From the NCBI RefSeq assembly GCF_020990385.1, contig NZ_CP087598.1, forward strand, positions 416,001-480,000: a stretch of 64,000 nt of DNA. Reading direction: 5' to 3'. This stretch comes from Paracoccus sp. MA. GTDB taxonomy: Bacteria > Pseudomonadota > Alphaproteobacteria > Rhodobacterales > Rhodobacteraceae. A program made the position numbers and the translations under genes. Positions 40,843 through 50,419 of this stretch are shown in pieces (positions within the stretch are counted from its first letter, which is position 1; every line of letters begins with the position of its first letter). The notes under the pieces were generated by a model that did not search any database, had not been told where the DNA came from, and saw only the letters and a list, made by a program, of their open reading frames with translations.

Positions 40843-41178
40843 ATGATGAATATGCCCTTCGGTTTCCCGTCCGAGCATGATCGCGTGGCCTTCGACCGGG
40901 CCGAACTGGGCGTCATCCTGTCGGTTTACGGGCGCATGGTCGCGGCGGGCGAGTGGCGCGACTATGCCATGTCCTTCCTGCGCGACATGGCGGTGTTCTC
41001 GGTGTTTCGCCGGGCGGCCGAGCATCCGCTCTATCGCATCGAAAAGCGGCCCAAGCTGCGCAACGCGCAGGGACAATATGCGGTGATCGGCATGGATGGG
41101 CGCATCCTCAAGCGCGGCCACGACCTGCCCACCGTGCTGCGGGTGCTGGAGAAGAAGCTGATCCGGCCGGTGGACTGA
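40843..41178 (+). CDS. DUF2794 protein
   Basis: The 111-residue protein has AFDRAELGVILSVYGRMVAA, GEWRDYAMSFLRDMAVFSVF, RRAAEHPLYRIEKRPKL and GRILKRGHDLPTVLRVLEKK, the pattern of the alphaproteobacterial DUF2794 family. Function is unknown. Three close ATGs (40843, 40846, 40852) could be the start. It ends 23 bp from the convergent crotonase gene. Confidence 0.85.
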   Translation: MMNMPFGFPSEHDRVAFDRAELGVILSVYGRMVAAGEWRDYAMSFLRDMAVFSVFRRAAEHPLYRIEKRPKLRNAQGQYAVIGMDGRILKRGHDLPTVLRVLEKKLIRPVD

Positions 41179-41201
41179 CCCGGGCGGCCGCGGTCGGGCG
41201 G

Positions 41202-42011
41202 TCAGCCCGCCTCGGCCTCCGGCTTGATCTTCTGCGCCGTGCCCTGGGCGAAGCTGTCCAGCCGGCCCTTGGCCGCGTCTTGGGTGTTGACGATGCCGGC
41301 GACCATGGATTCGGCATAGGCGGCGTCCAGCCCCGACATGTTCTGCATGTGCGAGATCGCCGAGCAGGCGGCGAAATTCGACAAGGGCGTGTTCTGCGCC
41401 ACCCGGCGGGCCAGCTCATAGGCCTTGGCCTCGCTGTCCGCGACCCGGTATTGCGCCAGCCCGACCTGCACCGCCTCCTCGCCGGAATAAAGCCGGCCGG
41501 TCAGCATCATGTCCACCATGCGCGCCTGGCCGATCAGCCGCGGCACGCGGATGGTGGCGCCGCCGCCGGTGAACAGCCCGCGCTGGCCCTCGGGCAGGCC
41601 GAAATAGGTGGTCTCGTCCATGACCCGGATATGGACCGAGGAGGCCAGCTCCAGCCCGCCGCCGACCACCGCGCCCTTCAGCGCCGCGATGACCGGCACG
41701 CCGCCGTATTCGATCTTGTTGAATGCCTCGTGCCAGCGCAGGCAGATGCGCATGAACTCGGCGGGGCTGCGCTGCTCGCGCCCGTGCTCGACCAGGTCCA
41801 GCCCGGCGCAGAAATGCGGCCCCTCGGCGCGCAGCACCACGGCGCGGGCGCCCGAGGCGGGCAGGGCGGAAAAGACCTCGACCAGCTCCTCGATGGTCTC
41901 GGCGCTCAGCGCGTTGCGCTTGGCGGCGCGGTTCAGCGTGACGGTGGCGATGCCGTCCTCGTCCATCCGAAACAGCAGGTTGTCGAGCGTCAGGGCCGAG
42001 ATGTCGCGCAT
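41202..42011 (-). CDS. Enoyl-CoA hydratase/isomerase (crotonase) family protein
   Basis: The 269-residue protein has the crotonase oxyanion-hole segments [24 protein letters not shown] and [40 protein letters not shown] holds the acidic catalytic position. It is probably an enoyl-CoA hydratase or isomerase; the substrate cannot be fixed. It follows the AEC permease gene after 3 bp and is the last gene of the DUF2478-tusA-permease-crotonase group. Confidence 0.88.
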   Translation of the reverse strand: MRDISALTLDNLLFRMDEDGIATVTLNRAAKRNALSAETIEELVEVFSALPASGARAVVLRAEGPHFCAGLDLVEHGREQRSPAEFMRICLRWHEAFNKIEYGGVPVIAALKGAVVGGGLELASSVHIRVMDETTYFGLPEGQRGLFTGGGATIRVPRLIGQARMVDMMLTGRLYSGEEAVQVGLAQYRVADSEAKAYELARRVAQNTPLSNFAACSAISHMQNMSGLDAAYAESMVAGIVNTQDAAKGRLDSFAQGTAQKIKPEAEAG

Positions 42012-42014
42012 GGT

Positions 42015-42944
42015 CTAGCCTTTCGTGATCCAGTGAATGACGACGGGAACCGTGGCGATGCTGGCCGCGGTCGAGATCAGGATGGCCGCCGAGACGCGCT
42101 GCACGGCGGTGCCGAAATATTGCGCGAGGATATAGACATTGCCCGCGACCGGCAGGCTGGCGGCGGCGATCATCACCCCCGCCGCATAGGGCTCGACCCC
42201 GAAGACCGCCAGCGCGGCGATGCCCACGGCCAGCGGATGCAGCACCAGCTTGGCGAAGCTGAGCCAGAGCGCCGGGCCCATGCGCTCGGCCGCGCGGCCG
42301 GCGAGGCTGGCACCGATGGCGAAGAGCGCCCCCGGCGTGGCCGAGGCGCCGAGCAGCGCCAGGAACTCGTCCAGCGGGCCCGGCATCGGCAGGTGCAGCC
42401 CGGCCCAGGCCAGGCCGGCCAGCATCGAGACGATCATCGGGTTCGAGACGATGCCGCGCAGCAAGGGCGCCAGCGTCGAGAGTCGCACCCGCCCCTGCCT
42501 TGCCGCGGTGACGATCAGGGTGATGAGGGTCGAGAACACCACCATGTCGATGGTCAGCACCATCAGCACCGGGCCGATGGCGCGTTCGCCCAGCAGCACG
42601 ACCAGCATCGGCACGCCCAGAAAGCCGGTATTGCCGGTCATTGCCGTATGCGCCTCCATCGCCGCGGTGACGAGCGGCTGGCGGCGCCAGCGCGCCACCG
42701 CGAAACCCAGGGCCCAAAGCGCGGCCGAGCCTGACAGATAGGCCAGGACGAAAGCGGGGTCGAAGAGGCTGGCCACGTCCAGCGTCGCGGCAAAGCGGAA
42801 CAGCATGGCCGAAAGCGCGAAGTAGAAGACGAATTTCGTCAGCCAGCCGGTCGCCTCGGGCGGGAAGAAGCGCGTGCGCCCCGCCAGCCAGCCCGTGCCG
42901 ATGACGAGAAAGAAGGGCAGGGTCTTCACGAAGATCGCCAGCAT
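42015..42944 (-). CDS. AEC-family (auxin efflux carrier) permease
   Basis: The 309-residue protein has about ten hydrophobic segments. AEC signatures are ATGWLTKFVFYFALSAMLFR, MTGNTGFLGVPMLVVLLGE and SATPGALFAIGASLAGRAAE in the last third. Members export organic anions or amino-acid-derived compounds. Its start overlaps the tusA stop (TGATG). The start at 42944 is chosen for that coupling and because the frame upstream is not homologous. Confidence 0.88.
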   Translation of the reverse strand: MLAIFVKTLPFFLVIGTGWLAGRTRFFPPEATGWLTKFVFYFALSAMLFRFAATLDVASLFDPAFVLAYLSGSAALWALGFAVARWRRQPLVTAAMEAHTAMTGNTGFLGVPMLVVLLGERAIGPVLMVLTIDMVVFSTLITLIVTAARQGRVRLSTLAPLLRGIVSNPMIVSMLAGLAWAGLHLPMPGPLDEFLALLGASATPGALFAIGASLAGRAAERMGPALWLSFAKLVLHPLAVGIAALAVFGVEPYAAGVMIAAASLPVAGNVYILAQYFGTAVQRVSAAILISTAASIATVPVVIHWITKG

Positions 42945-43192
42945 CAGTCCGCGGCGATGGCGCAGGCGGGGCCGCGCTCGACGGTATATTCGGTCTCGCC
43001 CGGCGCCACCTCGCGGCTGCCGATCAGCCGGTGGCCGGATTCGGCGCAGAAATGCGGCACGTCGATCACCGCGGCGGGGTCGGTGGCCAGCAGCGTGACA
43101 CGCGCGCCCCGGGGCAGCGCCATCAGCCGCTTGCGCAGCCGCAGCACCGGCAGGGGGCACAGAAGGCCGCGCGCGTCGATCTGCAGGCTCAT
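42944..43192 (-). CDS. TusA-family sulfur carrier
   Basis: The 82-residue protein has the TusA/SirA signature DARGLLCPLPVLRLRKRLMA with the persulfide Cys at residue 12. A single IF3-C-like domain follows (TLLATDPAAVIDVPHFCAES). Such proteins carry persulfide sulfur for tRNA thiolation, molybdenum cofactor or sulfur oxidation. Here it is co-encoded with DUF2478, a permease and a crotonase, not with the usual YeeE/YedE transporter. Confidence 0.9.
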   Translation of the reverse strand: MSLQIDARGLLCPLPVLRLRKRLMALPRGARVTLLATDPAAVIDVPHFCAESGHRLIGSREVAPGETEYTVERGPACAIAAD

Positions 43193-43202
43193 GGCAGCAG
43201 GC

Positions 43203-43718
43203 TCATGCGGCAGGGCGGGCCAGCTGCGTGCGGCACCAGTCCTCGATGCGCTCGGCCGCGACATGTTCGGCCATATCGCCGGCGAAGTCGCGAAAGCCCG
43301 GCAGCTGTTCGTCGGGGACATGCACCAGCACCGGGATGCCCGCGGCCAGCGCCCGGGCGATGGTGTCGCGAAAGCCGCGGCCGAAACATTCCTGCTTGCC
43401 GAACTTGTTGACGATCAGCAGCTCGGCGCCGCGGTCCAGAACCGATTCGGTGCGGGCGACGGCGCGGGTCAGCGCCTCGCTGTCCAGCCGGCAGGCCTGC
43501 GAGCCCGCGCCCAGCGACTGGGTGATGCGCACCAAGGGGCCGTCATCGCCGAGGATGCGCAGGTCCATGTCGCATTCGCAGCCCGGCGCCGGCTCGGTAT
43601 TGATCTGCACCGCGCCGGCCAGCCGCAGCCCGGCGGCGGCCAGCCGCTCGGCCGTGGCGGTGAGCAGCCGGTCGCCGGCGCCCGGCGCATGGTCCTGGAT
43701 GGTGACGAAACCCAGCAT
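43203..43718 (-). CDS. DUF2478 (nucleoside-triphosphatase-like) protein
   Basis: The 171-residue protein begins MLGFVTIQDHAPGAGDRLLT and has CECDMDLRILGDDGPLVRIT, LLIVNKFGKQECFGRGFRD and PVLVHVPDEQLPGFRDFAGD. These are features of DUF2478, which resembles small P-loop NTPases but lacks a clean Walker A here (GAGDRLLT). In other alphaproteobacteria DUF2478 genes are often near molybdenum or sulfur genes, as I recall. The TusA gene 10 bp downstream fits that. Function is unknown. Confidence 0.75.
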   Translation of the reverse strand: MLGFVTIQDHAPGAGDRLLTATAERLAAAGLRLAGAVQINTEPAPGCECDMDLRILGDDGPLVRITQSLGAGSQACRLDSEALTRAVARTESVLDRGAELLIVNKFGKQECFGRGFRDTIARALAAGIPVLVHVPDEQLPGFRDFAGDMAEHVAAERIEDWCRTQLARPAA

Positions 43719-43771
43719 GGCGGTCCTCTCTCGGCGGCCAGCATAGTCCATGGGCGCACGGGCGCAATATT

Positions 43772-43797
43772 GAGTATTTGGAAAACGGTGAAGGGCT
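43772..43797 (+). repeat. Intergenic element copy abutting the cobA stop
   Basis: GAGTATTTGGAAAACGGTGA followed by AGGG ends at the cobA stop codon (TGA read on the minus strand at 43797-43799). In cobA sense the element therefore follows the stop directly. Confidence 0.8.
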
Positions 43798-44528
43798 CAG
43801 TTCCCCTCGGCCAGCGGGCCGTAGAGGATCAGCGCCGGATGCGGGCTGGGGCCTTCGCTTGCAAGCTGCGCGGCAAGGCCGGTCACGGTGCTGCGGACCA
43901 GGCGCTGGTGCGGATGGCCCACCGCCTCGGCCAGCAGCGCCGGCGTGTCGGGGGGCAGGCCGTTCTCGACCAGCAGCGCCGCCATGCGCGGGAAGGTGCG
44001 CTGGCCCATGAAGACCACGGTGGTGGCGCGCGGATCGGCCAGTGCCGCCCAGTTCTGGTCCTCGGGCAAGCCGCCGGTCACGTCGGCGCCGGTGACGAAT
44101 TGCAGCCGGCGCGCGGTCTGGCGCCGGGTCAGCGGCAGACCGGCGACGGCGGCGGCGGCCATGGCCGAGGGCACGCCCGGCACGATCTGGAACGGGATGG
44201 CGTGGCGGCGCAGCGCCGTCAACTCTTCCTCGAGCCGGCCGAAGATGCCGGAATCGCCGGATTTCAGCCGCACCACATGCTTGCCGGCCTGTGCATGTTC
44301 GACCAGCAGGGCGTTGACGTTTTCCTGCTTGGCCGAGGGGCGGCCGGCGCGCTTGCCGACCGGGATGCGCTCGGCCTGCGGCCCGGCCTGGTCCAGCACC
44401 GGGCCCGAGGCGAGGTCGTCGTAAAGCACCACATCCGCCTGGGCCAGCAGGCGCGCGGCGCGCAGGGTCAGCAGGTCCGGGTCCCCCGGTCCTGACGAGA
44501 CGAAGCTGACATGGCCCTTGCTGTTCAT
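43797..44528 (-). CDS. cobA: Uroporphyrinogen-III C-methyltransferase (SUMT)
   Basis: The 243-residue tetrapyrrole methylase makes precorrin-2, the branch point to cobalamin and sirohaem. It has [60 protein letters not shown] and [10 protein letters not shown]. The loop that normally reads RLKGGDPFIFGRGGEE is [16 protein letters not shown] here, a distinct variant. The start at 44528 is divergent from pyrB. It lies 12 kb from the main cob cluster and may serve sirohaem as well. Confidence 0.88.
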   Translation of the reverse strand: MNSKGHVSFVSSGPGDPDLLTLRAARLLAQADVVLYDDLASGPVLDQAGPQAERIPVGKRAGRPSAKQENVNALLVEHAQAGKHVVRLKSGDSGIFGRLEEELTALRRHAIPFQIVPGVPSAMAAAAVAGLPLTRRQTARRLQFVTGADVTGGLPEDQNWAALADPRATTVVFMGQRTFPRMAALLVENGLPPDTPALLAEAVGHPHQRLVRSTVTGLAAQLASEGPSPHPALILYGPLAEGN

Positions 44529-44648
44529 CGTTCCGCGATGCGGCAAAATCCGCGCCGATGCAAGGGGCCGATATCGGGGCCGGGGCCGCTTGCCGGGCCG
44601 CGCGGCTTTTGCCATAGAGGGCCGACCGCGACCTGGGGGACCCAAGCC

Positions 44649-45608
44649 ATGTTCCGTGCCCGCCATCTTCTGGGGATCGAGCCGCTCGCCCCGCCCGAGA
44701 TCACCACGCTTCTCGACCTGGCCGAGACCTATGTGGATCTGAACCGCCGCACGGTGAAGCATTCCGATGCCTTGGCGGGGATGACGCAGATCAACATGTT
44801 CTTCGAAAACTCGACCCGCACGCAGTCGAGCTTCGAGCTGGCCGGCAAGCGGCTGGGCGCCGATGTGATGAACATGGCGATGCAGACCAGTTCGGTGAAG
44901 AAGGGCGAGACGCTGATCGACACCGCGCTGACGCTGAACGCCATGCATCCCGACCTGCTGGTGGTGCGCCATCCGCAGTCGGGCGCCGTGGACCTGCTGG
45001 CGCAGAAGGTGAATTGCGCGGTGCTGAACGCGGGCGACGGGCGGCACGAGCATCCGACCCAGGCGCTTCTGGACGCCTTGACCATCCGCCGCGCCAAGGG
45101 GCGGCTGCACCGGCTGACCGTGGCGATCTGCGGCGATATCGCGCATAGCCGCGTCGCGCGCTCGAACCTGATCCTGCTCGGCAAGATGGAGAACCGGCTG
45201 CGGCTGGTCGGCCCGGCGACGCTGATGCCCTCGGGGGCGCGGGACTGGGGCTGCGAGGTCTATGAGGACATGCGCGAGGGGCTGAAGGGCGCCGATGTGG
45301 TGATGATGCTGCGCCTGCAGCGGGAACGGATGGACGGCGGCTTCATCCCGTCCGAGCGGGAATACTACCACCGCTGGGGGCTGGACGCCGAGAAGCTGGC
45401 GCTGGCGGCGCCCGATGCCATCGTCATGCATCCGGGGCCGATGAATCGCGGGGTCGAGATCGACGGCACCATCGCCGACGACATCAACCGTTCGGTGATC
45501 CAGGATCAGGTGGAAATGGGCGTCGCGGTGCGCATGGCGGCGATGGACCTGCTGGCACGCAACCTGCGCGCCGAGCGCGGCGCCAAGGCGGCGGAGATGA
45601 TGGCATGA
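44649..45608 (+). CDS. pyrB: Aspartate carbamoyltransferase catalytic subunit
   Basis: The 319-residue enzyme forms carbamoyl aspartate in pyrimidine synthesis. The carbamoyl-phosphate loop [57 protein letters not shown] and [15 protein letters not shown] are all present. The start is ATG 44649; the upstream open frame is unrelated. It overlaps the pyrC' gene by four bases (ATGA). In bacteria with a PyrB-PyrC' pair the two proteins form a dodecamer, which is the likely state here. Confidence 0.95.
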   Translation: MFRARHLLGIEPLAPPEITTLLDLAETYVDLNRRTVKHSDALAGMTQINMFFENSTRTQSSFELAGKRLGADVMNMAMQTSSVKKGETLIDTALTLNAMHPDLLVVRHPQSGAVDLLAQKVNCAVLNAGDGRHEHPTQALLDALTIRRAKGRLHRLTVAICGDIAHSRVARSNLILLGKMENRLRLVGPATLMPSGARDWGCEVYEDMREGLKGADVVMMLRLQRERMDGGFIPSEREYYHRWGLDAEKLALAAPDAIVMHPGPMNRGVEIDGTIADDINRSVIQDQVEMGVAVRMAAMDLLARNLRAERGAKAAEMMA

Positions 45609-46876
45609 TCCTGCACTTCCACAATGCCCGGCTGGTCGACCCCGAGGCGCAATCGGTCGAGGAAGGTTCGCTGACCGTCCGCGACGGCGTGATCGAGGCC
45701 ATGGGCGCCGACGCTCCGCAAGGCGCCGAGCTGATCGACTGCGGCGGCAAATGCCTCGCGCCCGGGCTGATCGACTGGGGCGTCAAGATCGGCGAGCCGG
45801 GCGAGCGGCACAAGGAAAGCTTCCGCAGCGCCGGGCTGGCGGCGGCGGCGGGGGGCGTGACCACGGTGATTGCGCGGCCCGACACGATGCCGCCGATCGA
45901 TGCGCCGGAATCGCTGGAATTCGCCACCCGCCGGGCGGCCGACGCGCCGGTGAACATCCGCCACATGGCGGCGCTGACCCGCGCCCGCGAAGGGCGCGAA
46001 ATGGTCGAGATGGGCTTTCTGCAGGATGCCGGCGCCGTGGCCTTCACCGACGGGGTGCGGGTGGTCTCGGACACCCGGCTCCTGTCGCGCTGCATGACCT
46101 ATGCCCGCGGCCTGGGCGCGCTGATCGTCGGCCATCCGCAGGAGCCGGGCCTGTCGAAAGGCGCGGCGGCGACCGGCGGCAAGTTCGCCTCGCTTTACGG
46201 CCTGCCGGCGGTTTCGCCCATGGCCGAGGTGATGGGGCTCGACCGCGACCTGGCGCTGGTGGCGATGACCGGCGCCCGCTACCATGCCGACCAGATCACC
46301 GTTGCGGCCAGCCTGCCGGCGCTGCGCCGCGCGCGCGAGGCGGGGCTGGACGTCAGTGCCGGCATCTCGATCCATCACCTGACGCTGAACGAATACGATG
46401 TCGGCGGCTATCGCACCTTCTTCCGCTTCACCCCGCCCTTGCGCTCCGAGGAGGACCGGCTGGCCATGGTCGAGGCGGTGGCCGAGGGGCTGATCGACGT
46501 GATCGCCAGCTTCCACACCCCGCAGGACGAGGAAAGCAAGCGCCTGCCCTTCGCCGAGGCGGCGCCGGGCGCGGTGGGGCTGCAGACCCTGCTGCCGGCG
46601 GCGATGCGGCTTTACCATCAGGGCGGGCTGAGCCTGCCGCAGCTCTGGCGGGCCATGTCGCTCAATCCGGCGCGCCGCCTCGGCCTGCCCGGCGGGCGGC
46701 TTGCGGCGGGGGCGCCGGCCGACCTGCTGCTGTTCGACCCGGACGCGCCCTTCGTGCTGGACCGCTTCACCCTGCTGTCGAAGTCGAAGAACACCCCCTT
46801 TGACGGTGCGCGGATGGAGGGCAGGGTGCTGGGCACCTGGGTCGCCGGGCGCCGCGTCTTCGGAGCGGACGCATGA
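45605..46876 (+). CDS. Non-catalytic dihydroorotase homologue PyrC' (PyrX)
   Basis: The 423-residue protein has the dihydroorotase fold and ends (LAPGLID at about 52-57; [40 protein letters not shown]). Where active enzymes have the metal-binding DxHVHLREPG, it reads [10 protein letters not shown] (57-66), so both histidines are gone. The catalytic Asp motif TDHAPH is SFHTPQ (302-307). It should therefore be inactive. Length and coupling to pyrB match Pseudomonas PyrC', an inactive dihydroorotase needed to assemble aspartate transcarbamoylase. A separate active pyrC must exist elsewhere. It overlaps plsY by four bases. Confidence 0.9.
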   Translation: MILHFHNARLVDPEAQSVEEGSLTVRDGVIEAMGADAPQGAELIDCGGKCLAPGLIDWGVKIGEPGERHKESFRSAGLAAAAGGVTTVIARPDTMPPIDAPESLEFATRRAADAPVNIRHMAALTRAREGREMVEMGFLQDAGAVAFTDGVRVVSDTRLLSRCMTYARGLGALIVGHPQEPGLSKGAAATGGKFASLYGLPAVSPMAEVMGLDRDLALVAMTGARYHADQITVAASLPALRRAREAGLDVSAGISIHHLTLNEYDVGGYRTFFRFTPPLRSEEDRLAMVEAVAEGLIDVIASFHTPQDEESKRLPFAEAAPGAVGLQTLLPAAMRLYHQGGLSLPQLWRAMSLNPARRLGLPGGRLAAGAPADLLLFDPDAPFVLDRFTLLSKSKNTPFDGARMEGRVLGTWVAGRRVFGADA

Positions 46877-47457
46877 GCCTGATCCTCTGGGCCGTGATCG
46901 GCTATCTTCTGGGCTCGGTGCCCTTCGGCATCGTCATCACCCGGGCGCTGGGGCTGGGCGACCTGCGCCGGATCGGCTCGGGCAATATCGGCGCCACCAA
47001 CGTGCTGCGCACCGGCAACAAGCCGGCGGCGCTGGCGACGCTGGTCCTGGACAGCGGCAAGGGCGCCATCGCCGTGCTGCTGGCGCGCTGGCTCGCCGGT
47101 CCCGAAGCGGCGCTGGTCGCGGGGGCGGCGGCCTTCCTGGGCCACCTGTTCCCGGTCTGGCTGGGGTTCCGGGGCGGCAAGGGTGTCGCCACCTTCCTTG
47201 GCACGGTTCTGGCGCTCGACTGGCGGCTCGGCCTCGCGGCCTGCGGGATCTGGCTGCTGACCGCGCTGGTCGGCCGGATCTCCTCGCTCTCGGCGCTGGT
47301 GGCGGCGGCGCTGACGCCTTTCCTCGCCCTCTGGCTCGACGGCCCGCGCATGGCGGCGGTGACGGTGTTCATGGCGGCGCTGATCTTCATCCGCCACCAC
47401 GCCAATATCAGCCGCATCCTGGCCGGGACAGAGCCCCGCATCGGCAAGAAAACCTGA
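46873..47457 (+). CDS. plsY: Glycerol-3-phosphate acyltransferase PlsY
   Basis: The 194-residue membrane enzyme acylates glycerol-3-phosphate from acyl-phosphate, the first step of phospholipid synthesis. The three PlsY motifs are visible: GYLLGSVPFGIVI, IGSGNIGATNVLRTGNK, and GHLFPVWLGFRGGKGVATFLG. HHANISRILAGTEPRIGKK closes the protein. About five membrane segments are predicted. It overlaps the pyrC' stop. An intergenic element copy begins at its stop codon, followed by a 16-bp hairpin. Confidence 0.96.
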   Translation: MSLILWAVIGYLLGSVPFGIVITRALGLGDLRRIGSGNIGATNVLRTGNKPAALATLVLDSGKGAIAVLLARWLAGPEAALVAGAAAFLGHLFPVWLGFRGGKGVATFLGTVLALDWRLGLAACGIWLLTALVGRISSLSALVAAALTPFLALWLDGPRMAAVTVFMAALIFIRHHANISRILAGTEPRIGKKT

Positions 47458-47486
47458 GCTTCTTTCTTGCCCAAATATCCCGGGGG
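47457..47486 (-). repeat. Intergenic element copy abutting the plsY stop
   Basis: In plsY sense the stop codon runs into GCTTCTTTCTTGCCCAAATA and then TCCCGGGGG. The same TGAGCTTCTT junction follows ubiG. Confidence 0.75.
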
Positions 47487-47487
47487 A

Positions 47488-47524
47488 ATGCTTGAGCGGC
47501 CCCGTCGAGGGGCCGCTCAAGCAT
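47488..47524. terminator. 16-bp hairpin between convergent plsY and hbdA
   Basis: The arms ATGCTTGAGCGGCCCC and its exact complement (47488-47503, 47509-47524) enclose GTCGA. A second hairpin GGGGGC-AGA-GCCCCC lies at 47525-47539. No T-run follows, but the position between converging genes suits a bidirectional stop. Confidence 0.65.
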
Positions 47525-47538
47525 GGGGGCAGAGCCCC

Positions 47539-48414
47539 CTATCGCGTCGGCACCGGCTCCTCGCCGGAATAGTCGTAGAATCCGCGCCCGGTCTTGCGGC
47601 CCAGCCAGCCCGCCTCGACATATTTCACCAGAAGCGGGCAGGGCCGGTATTTCGTGTCCGCCAGCCCCTCGTGCAGCACGTTCATGATCGCCAGGCAGGT
47701 ATCGAGGCCGATGAAATCCGCCAGCTCCAGCGGCCCCATCGGATGGTTGGCGCCCAGCTTCATCGACTGGTCGATGGACTTGACCGAGCCGACGCCCTCG
47801 TAAAGCGTATAGACCGCCTCGTTGATCATCGGCATCAGGATGCGGTTGACGATGAAGGCGGGGAAATCCTCGGCGCTGGCCGAGGTCTTGCCGATCTTCT
47901 CGACCACTTCCACAAGGGCCTTGTAGGTCTCCTCGTTGGTGGCAATGCCGCGGATCAGCTCGACCAGCTGCATGACCGGGACCGGATTCATGAAATGGAA
48001 GCCCATGAAGCGTTCGGGGCGGTCGGTGCGGCTGGCCAGCCGGGTGATCGAGATCGACGAGGTGTTCGAGGTCAGGATGGTTTCGGGCTTCAGATGCGGC
48101 AGCAGATCCTCGAAGATCGCCTGCTTGACGGTCTCGCGCTCGGTCGCGGCCTCAATGATCAGGTCGGTCTTGCCCAGATCGGAAAGCGTCATGGTGGTGG
48201 TGATGCGCTTCATCGCCGCATCCTTGTCCTCGGCCGAGATCTTGCCGCGGCTGACCTGGCGGTCCAGGTTGTGGTCGATCTGCGCCACGGCCTTGTCCAG
48301 CGCCTCGCGCGAGATGTCGGTCATCAGCACGTCATAGCCCGCCAGCGCGAAGACATGGGCAATGCCGTTGCCCATCTGCCCGGCGCCGATCACGCCCACC
48401 GATTGAATCGCCAT
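47539..48414 (-). CDS. hbdA: 3-hydroxybutyryl-CoA dehydrogenase
   Basis: The 291-residue NAD(P)-dependent enzyme interconverts acetoacetyl-CoA and 3-hydroxybutyryl-CoA. It has the Rossmann motif [36 protein letters not shown], the catalytic His/Glu region [20 protein letters not shown], and [21 protein letters not shown] strong AGGATGAGG precedes the start at 48414. It lies downstream of etfBA but behind a strong terminator. It may serve polyhydroxybutyrate or fatty-acid metabolism. Confidence 0.93.
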   Translation of the reverse strand: MAIQSVGVIGAGQMGNGIAHVFALAGYDVLMTDISREALDKAVAQIDHNLDRQVSRGKISAEDKDAAMKRITTTMTLSDLGKTDLIIEAATERETVKQAIFEDLLPHLKPETILTSNTSSISITRLASRTDRPERFMGFHFMNPVPVMQLVELIRGIATNEETYKALVEVVEKIGKTSASAEDFPAFIVNRILMPMINEAVYTLYEGVGSVKSIDQSMKLGANHPMGPLELADFIGLDTCLAIMNVLHEGLADTKYRPCPLLVKYVEAGWLGRKTGRGFYDYSGEEPVPTR

Positions 48415-48477
48415 GAACCTCATCCTTTTGTCGGTCAGTCGGGACGATAGGCGCAAGCGCCCCGAAGGTTCAATGTA

Positions 48478-48508
48478 AAAACCGCCCGGCGGGCGGCCGG
48501 GCGGTTTT
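48478..48508. terminator. Bidirectional intrinsic terminator between etfA and hbdA
   Basis: AAAACCGCCCGGC (48478-48490) pairs perfectly with GCCGGGCGGTTTT (48496-48508). A-run and T-run flank the stem, so it works in both directions. It probably ends the etfBA transcript. Confidence 0.9.
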
Positions 48509-48525
48509 CGGGATATGTTCCGGGC

Positions 48526-48613
48526 GGTTGGGGGCTCTGCCCCCGCGCCCCTGCGGCCCCTCGACGGGGCCTCAGGGGCGCTCCCCCGGAGTATTTGCGA
48601 AACGGTGAAAGCC
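48526..48613 (+). repeat. Composite intergenic element: two GC hairpins plus GAGTATTTGCG
   Basis: GGGGGC-TCT-GCCCCC is followed by a second stem built from GCCCCTG and CAGGGGC (48547-48579). CCCCCGGAGTATTTGCGAAA (from 48583) completes the unit and ends at the etfA stop codon (48615-48617 on the minus strand). This is the most complete copy of the family in the window. Confidence 0.8.
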
Positions 48614-48614
48614 C

Positions 48615-49541
48615 TCAGAGCTTCCCGGTCAGTTCCGGCACCACGGTGAACAGGTCGCCCACCAGGCCGTAATCGGCGATCTGGAAGATCGGCGCCTCCT
48701 CGTCCTTGTTGATCGCCACGATCACCTTGCTGTCCTTCATCCCCGCAAGGTGCTGGATGGCGCCGGAGATGCCCACCGCGACGTAAAGCTCGGGGGCGAC
48801 GACCTTGCCGGTCTGCCCGACCTGCCAGTCGTTCGGGGCGTAGCCACTGTCCACCGCCGCCCGCGAGGCGCCCACCGCGGCGCCGAGCTTGTCGGCCAGC
48901 TCTTCGATGATGGCGAAGCTCTCCTTCGAGCCGAGGCCGCGGCCGCCCGAGACCACGCGTTTCGCCGAGGTCAGCTCGGGACGGTCGCTCTCGGCCACCT
49001 CGTCGGCAACCCAGGCCGACAGGCCCGGATCGGCGGCAGCGGCGGTCTCGGCCACGGCGGCCGAACCGCCCTCGCCCGCCGCGTCGAAGCTTGCCGTGCG
49101 GATGGTGAAGACCTTCTTCGCGTCCTTCGACTTCACCACCTGGATGGCGTTGCCGGCATAGATCGGCCGCTCGAAGGTCTCGGCGTCGAGGATGGCCGAG
49201 ACGTCCGACAGCACCATCACGTCGAGAAGCGCCGCAACCCGCGGCATGACGTTCTTGGCATCGGTGGTCGCCGGCGCGGCGATGTGGTCGTAATCCCCGG
49301 CCAGGCCGACGATCAGCGCCGCGGTCGGTTCGGCCAGGCGGTGGCCGTAGAGCGGGGCCTCGGCCACCAGCACTTTCGACACGCCGGCGATCTTCGCGGC
49401 CTCCTCGGCCGCCGCTTTCGCCGAGGCCCCGGCGCAGAGCACCGTCACATCGCCAAGCGCCTTGACCGCCTGCACCGCCTTCGCCGTCGCGTCGCGGTTC
49501 AGCTCGCCATTCGTGACTTCGCCAAGCAGCAGAACAGCCAT
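48615..49541 (-). CDS. etfA: Electron transfer flavoprotein alpha subunit
   Basis: The 308-residue FAD-binding subunit has the C-terminal FAD motif [60 protein letters not shown] and [20 protein letters not shown]. With EtfB it carries electrons from acyl-CoA dehydrogenases to ETF-ubiquinone oxidoreductase. The length equals that of the crystallised P. denitrificans protein. The start overlaps the etfB stop (TGATG). Confidence 0.97.
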   Translation of the reverse strand: MAVLLLGEVTNGELNRDATAKAVQAVKALGDVTVLCAGASAKAAAEEAAKIAGVSKVLVAEAPLYGHRLAEPTAALIVGLAGDYDHIAAPATTDAKNVMPRVAALLDVMVLSDVSAILDAETFERPIYAGNAIQVVKSKDAKKVFTIRTASFDAAGEGGSAAVAETAAAADPGLSAWVADEVAESDRPELTSAKRVVSGGRGLGSKESFAIIEELADKLGAAVGASRAAVDSGYAPNDWQVGQTGKVVAPELYVAVGISGAIQHLAGMKDSKVIVAINKDEEAPIFQIADYGLVGDLFTVVPELTGKL

Positions 49542-50299
49542 CAGATCACCCCCGCTTCTTTCAGCTTGCCCACCAGCTCGTCCACCGAGCCGACCTTGAT
49601 GCCGGCCTTGCGGCCCTCGGGCTCGCGCACCGAGACCACCTCGAGCCGCGGCGCGACGTCGACGCCGTAATCACCGGCGGTCTTCTCGTCGAGCGGCTTC
49701 TTCTTCGCCTTCATGATATTCGGCAGCGAGGCATAGCGCGGTTCGTTCAGCCGCAGGTCGGCGGTGACCACCGCCGGCAGGCTGACCGCGATGGTCTGGA
49801 GGCCGCCATCGACCTCGCGGGTGACCTTGGCCTTGCCGCCCTCGATCTCGACCTTGCTGGCGAAGGTCGCCTGCGCCCAGCCCAGGATCGCCGCCAGCAT
49901 CTGGCCAGTGGCGTTCATGTCGTTGTCGATGGCCTGCTTGCCGGCGATGATGAGCTCGGTGCCCTCGGCCTTGGCCACCGCGGCGAGGATCTTCGCCACC
50001 GCCAGCGGCTCGATGTCCTGATGCACGTCGTCCGCAGCCACGACCAGGATCGCCCGGTCCGCGCCCATGGCCAGCGCCGTGCGCAGCGTCTCGGCCGCCT
50101 GCTTGACGCCGATGGAAACCGCAATGACCTCCTCGGCCTGACCCTTCTCCTTCAGACGGATCGCCTCCTCGACCGCGATCTCGTCGAACGGGTTCATCGA
50201 CATCTTCACATTCGCCAAATCGACACCGGAGCCGTCGCTCTTAACGCGCGCCTTCACGTTGTAGTCGATCACGCGCTTCACTGGCACGAGAACCTTCAT
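49541..50299 (-). CDS. etfB: Electron transfer flavoprotein beta subunit
   Basis: The 252-residue AMP-binding subunit begins [20 protein letters not shown] and has [20 protein letters not shown], the AMP-site [20 protein letters not shown], and the recognition loop [20 protein letters not shown] with the Leu contact to acyl-CoA dehydrogenases. GGGGAGAGG precedes the start. The gene heads etfBA and follows the adenosyltransferase gene after 120 bp, which probably holds the promoter. Confidence 0.97.
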   Translation of the reverse strand: MKVLVPVKRVIDYNVKARVKSDGSGVDLANVKMSMNPFDEIAVEEAIRLKEKGQAEEVIAVSIGVKQAAETLRTALAMGADRAILVVAADDVHQDIEPLAVAKILAAVAKAEGTELIIAGKQAIDNDMNATGQMLAAILGWAQATFASKVEIEGGKAKVTREVDGGLQTIAVSLPAVVTADLRLNEPRYASLPNIMKAKKKPLDEKTAGDYGVDVAPRLEVVSVREPEGRKAGIKVGSVDELVGKLKEAGVI

Positions 50300-50419
50300 C
50301 GGCCTCTCCCCTTTGGTTGCGTCACCTGTTCGGAGGGTTTGTTAGCGGGCCGTCGGCGGCAATGACAGGGAAAAAACGACCGTAACGCGTCGTAACATTT
50401 CCATTCCGTCATGTTGTCG

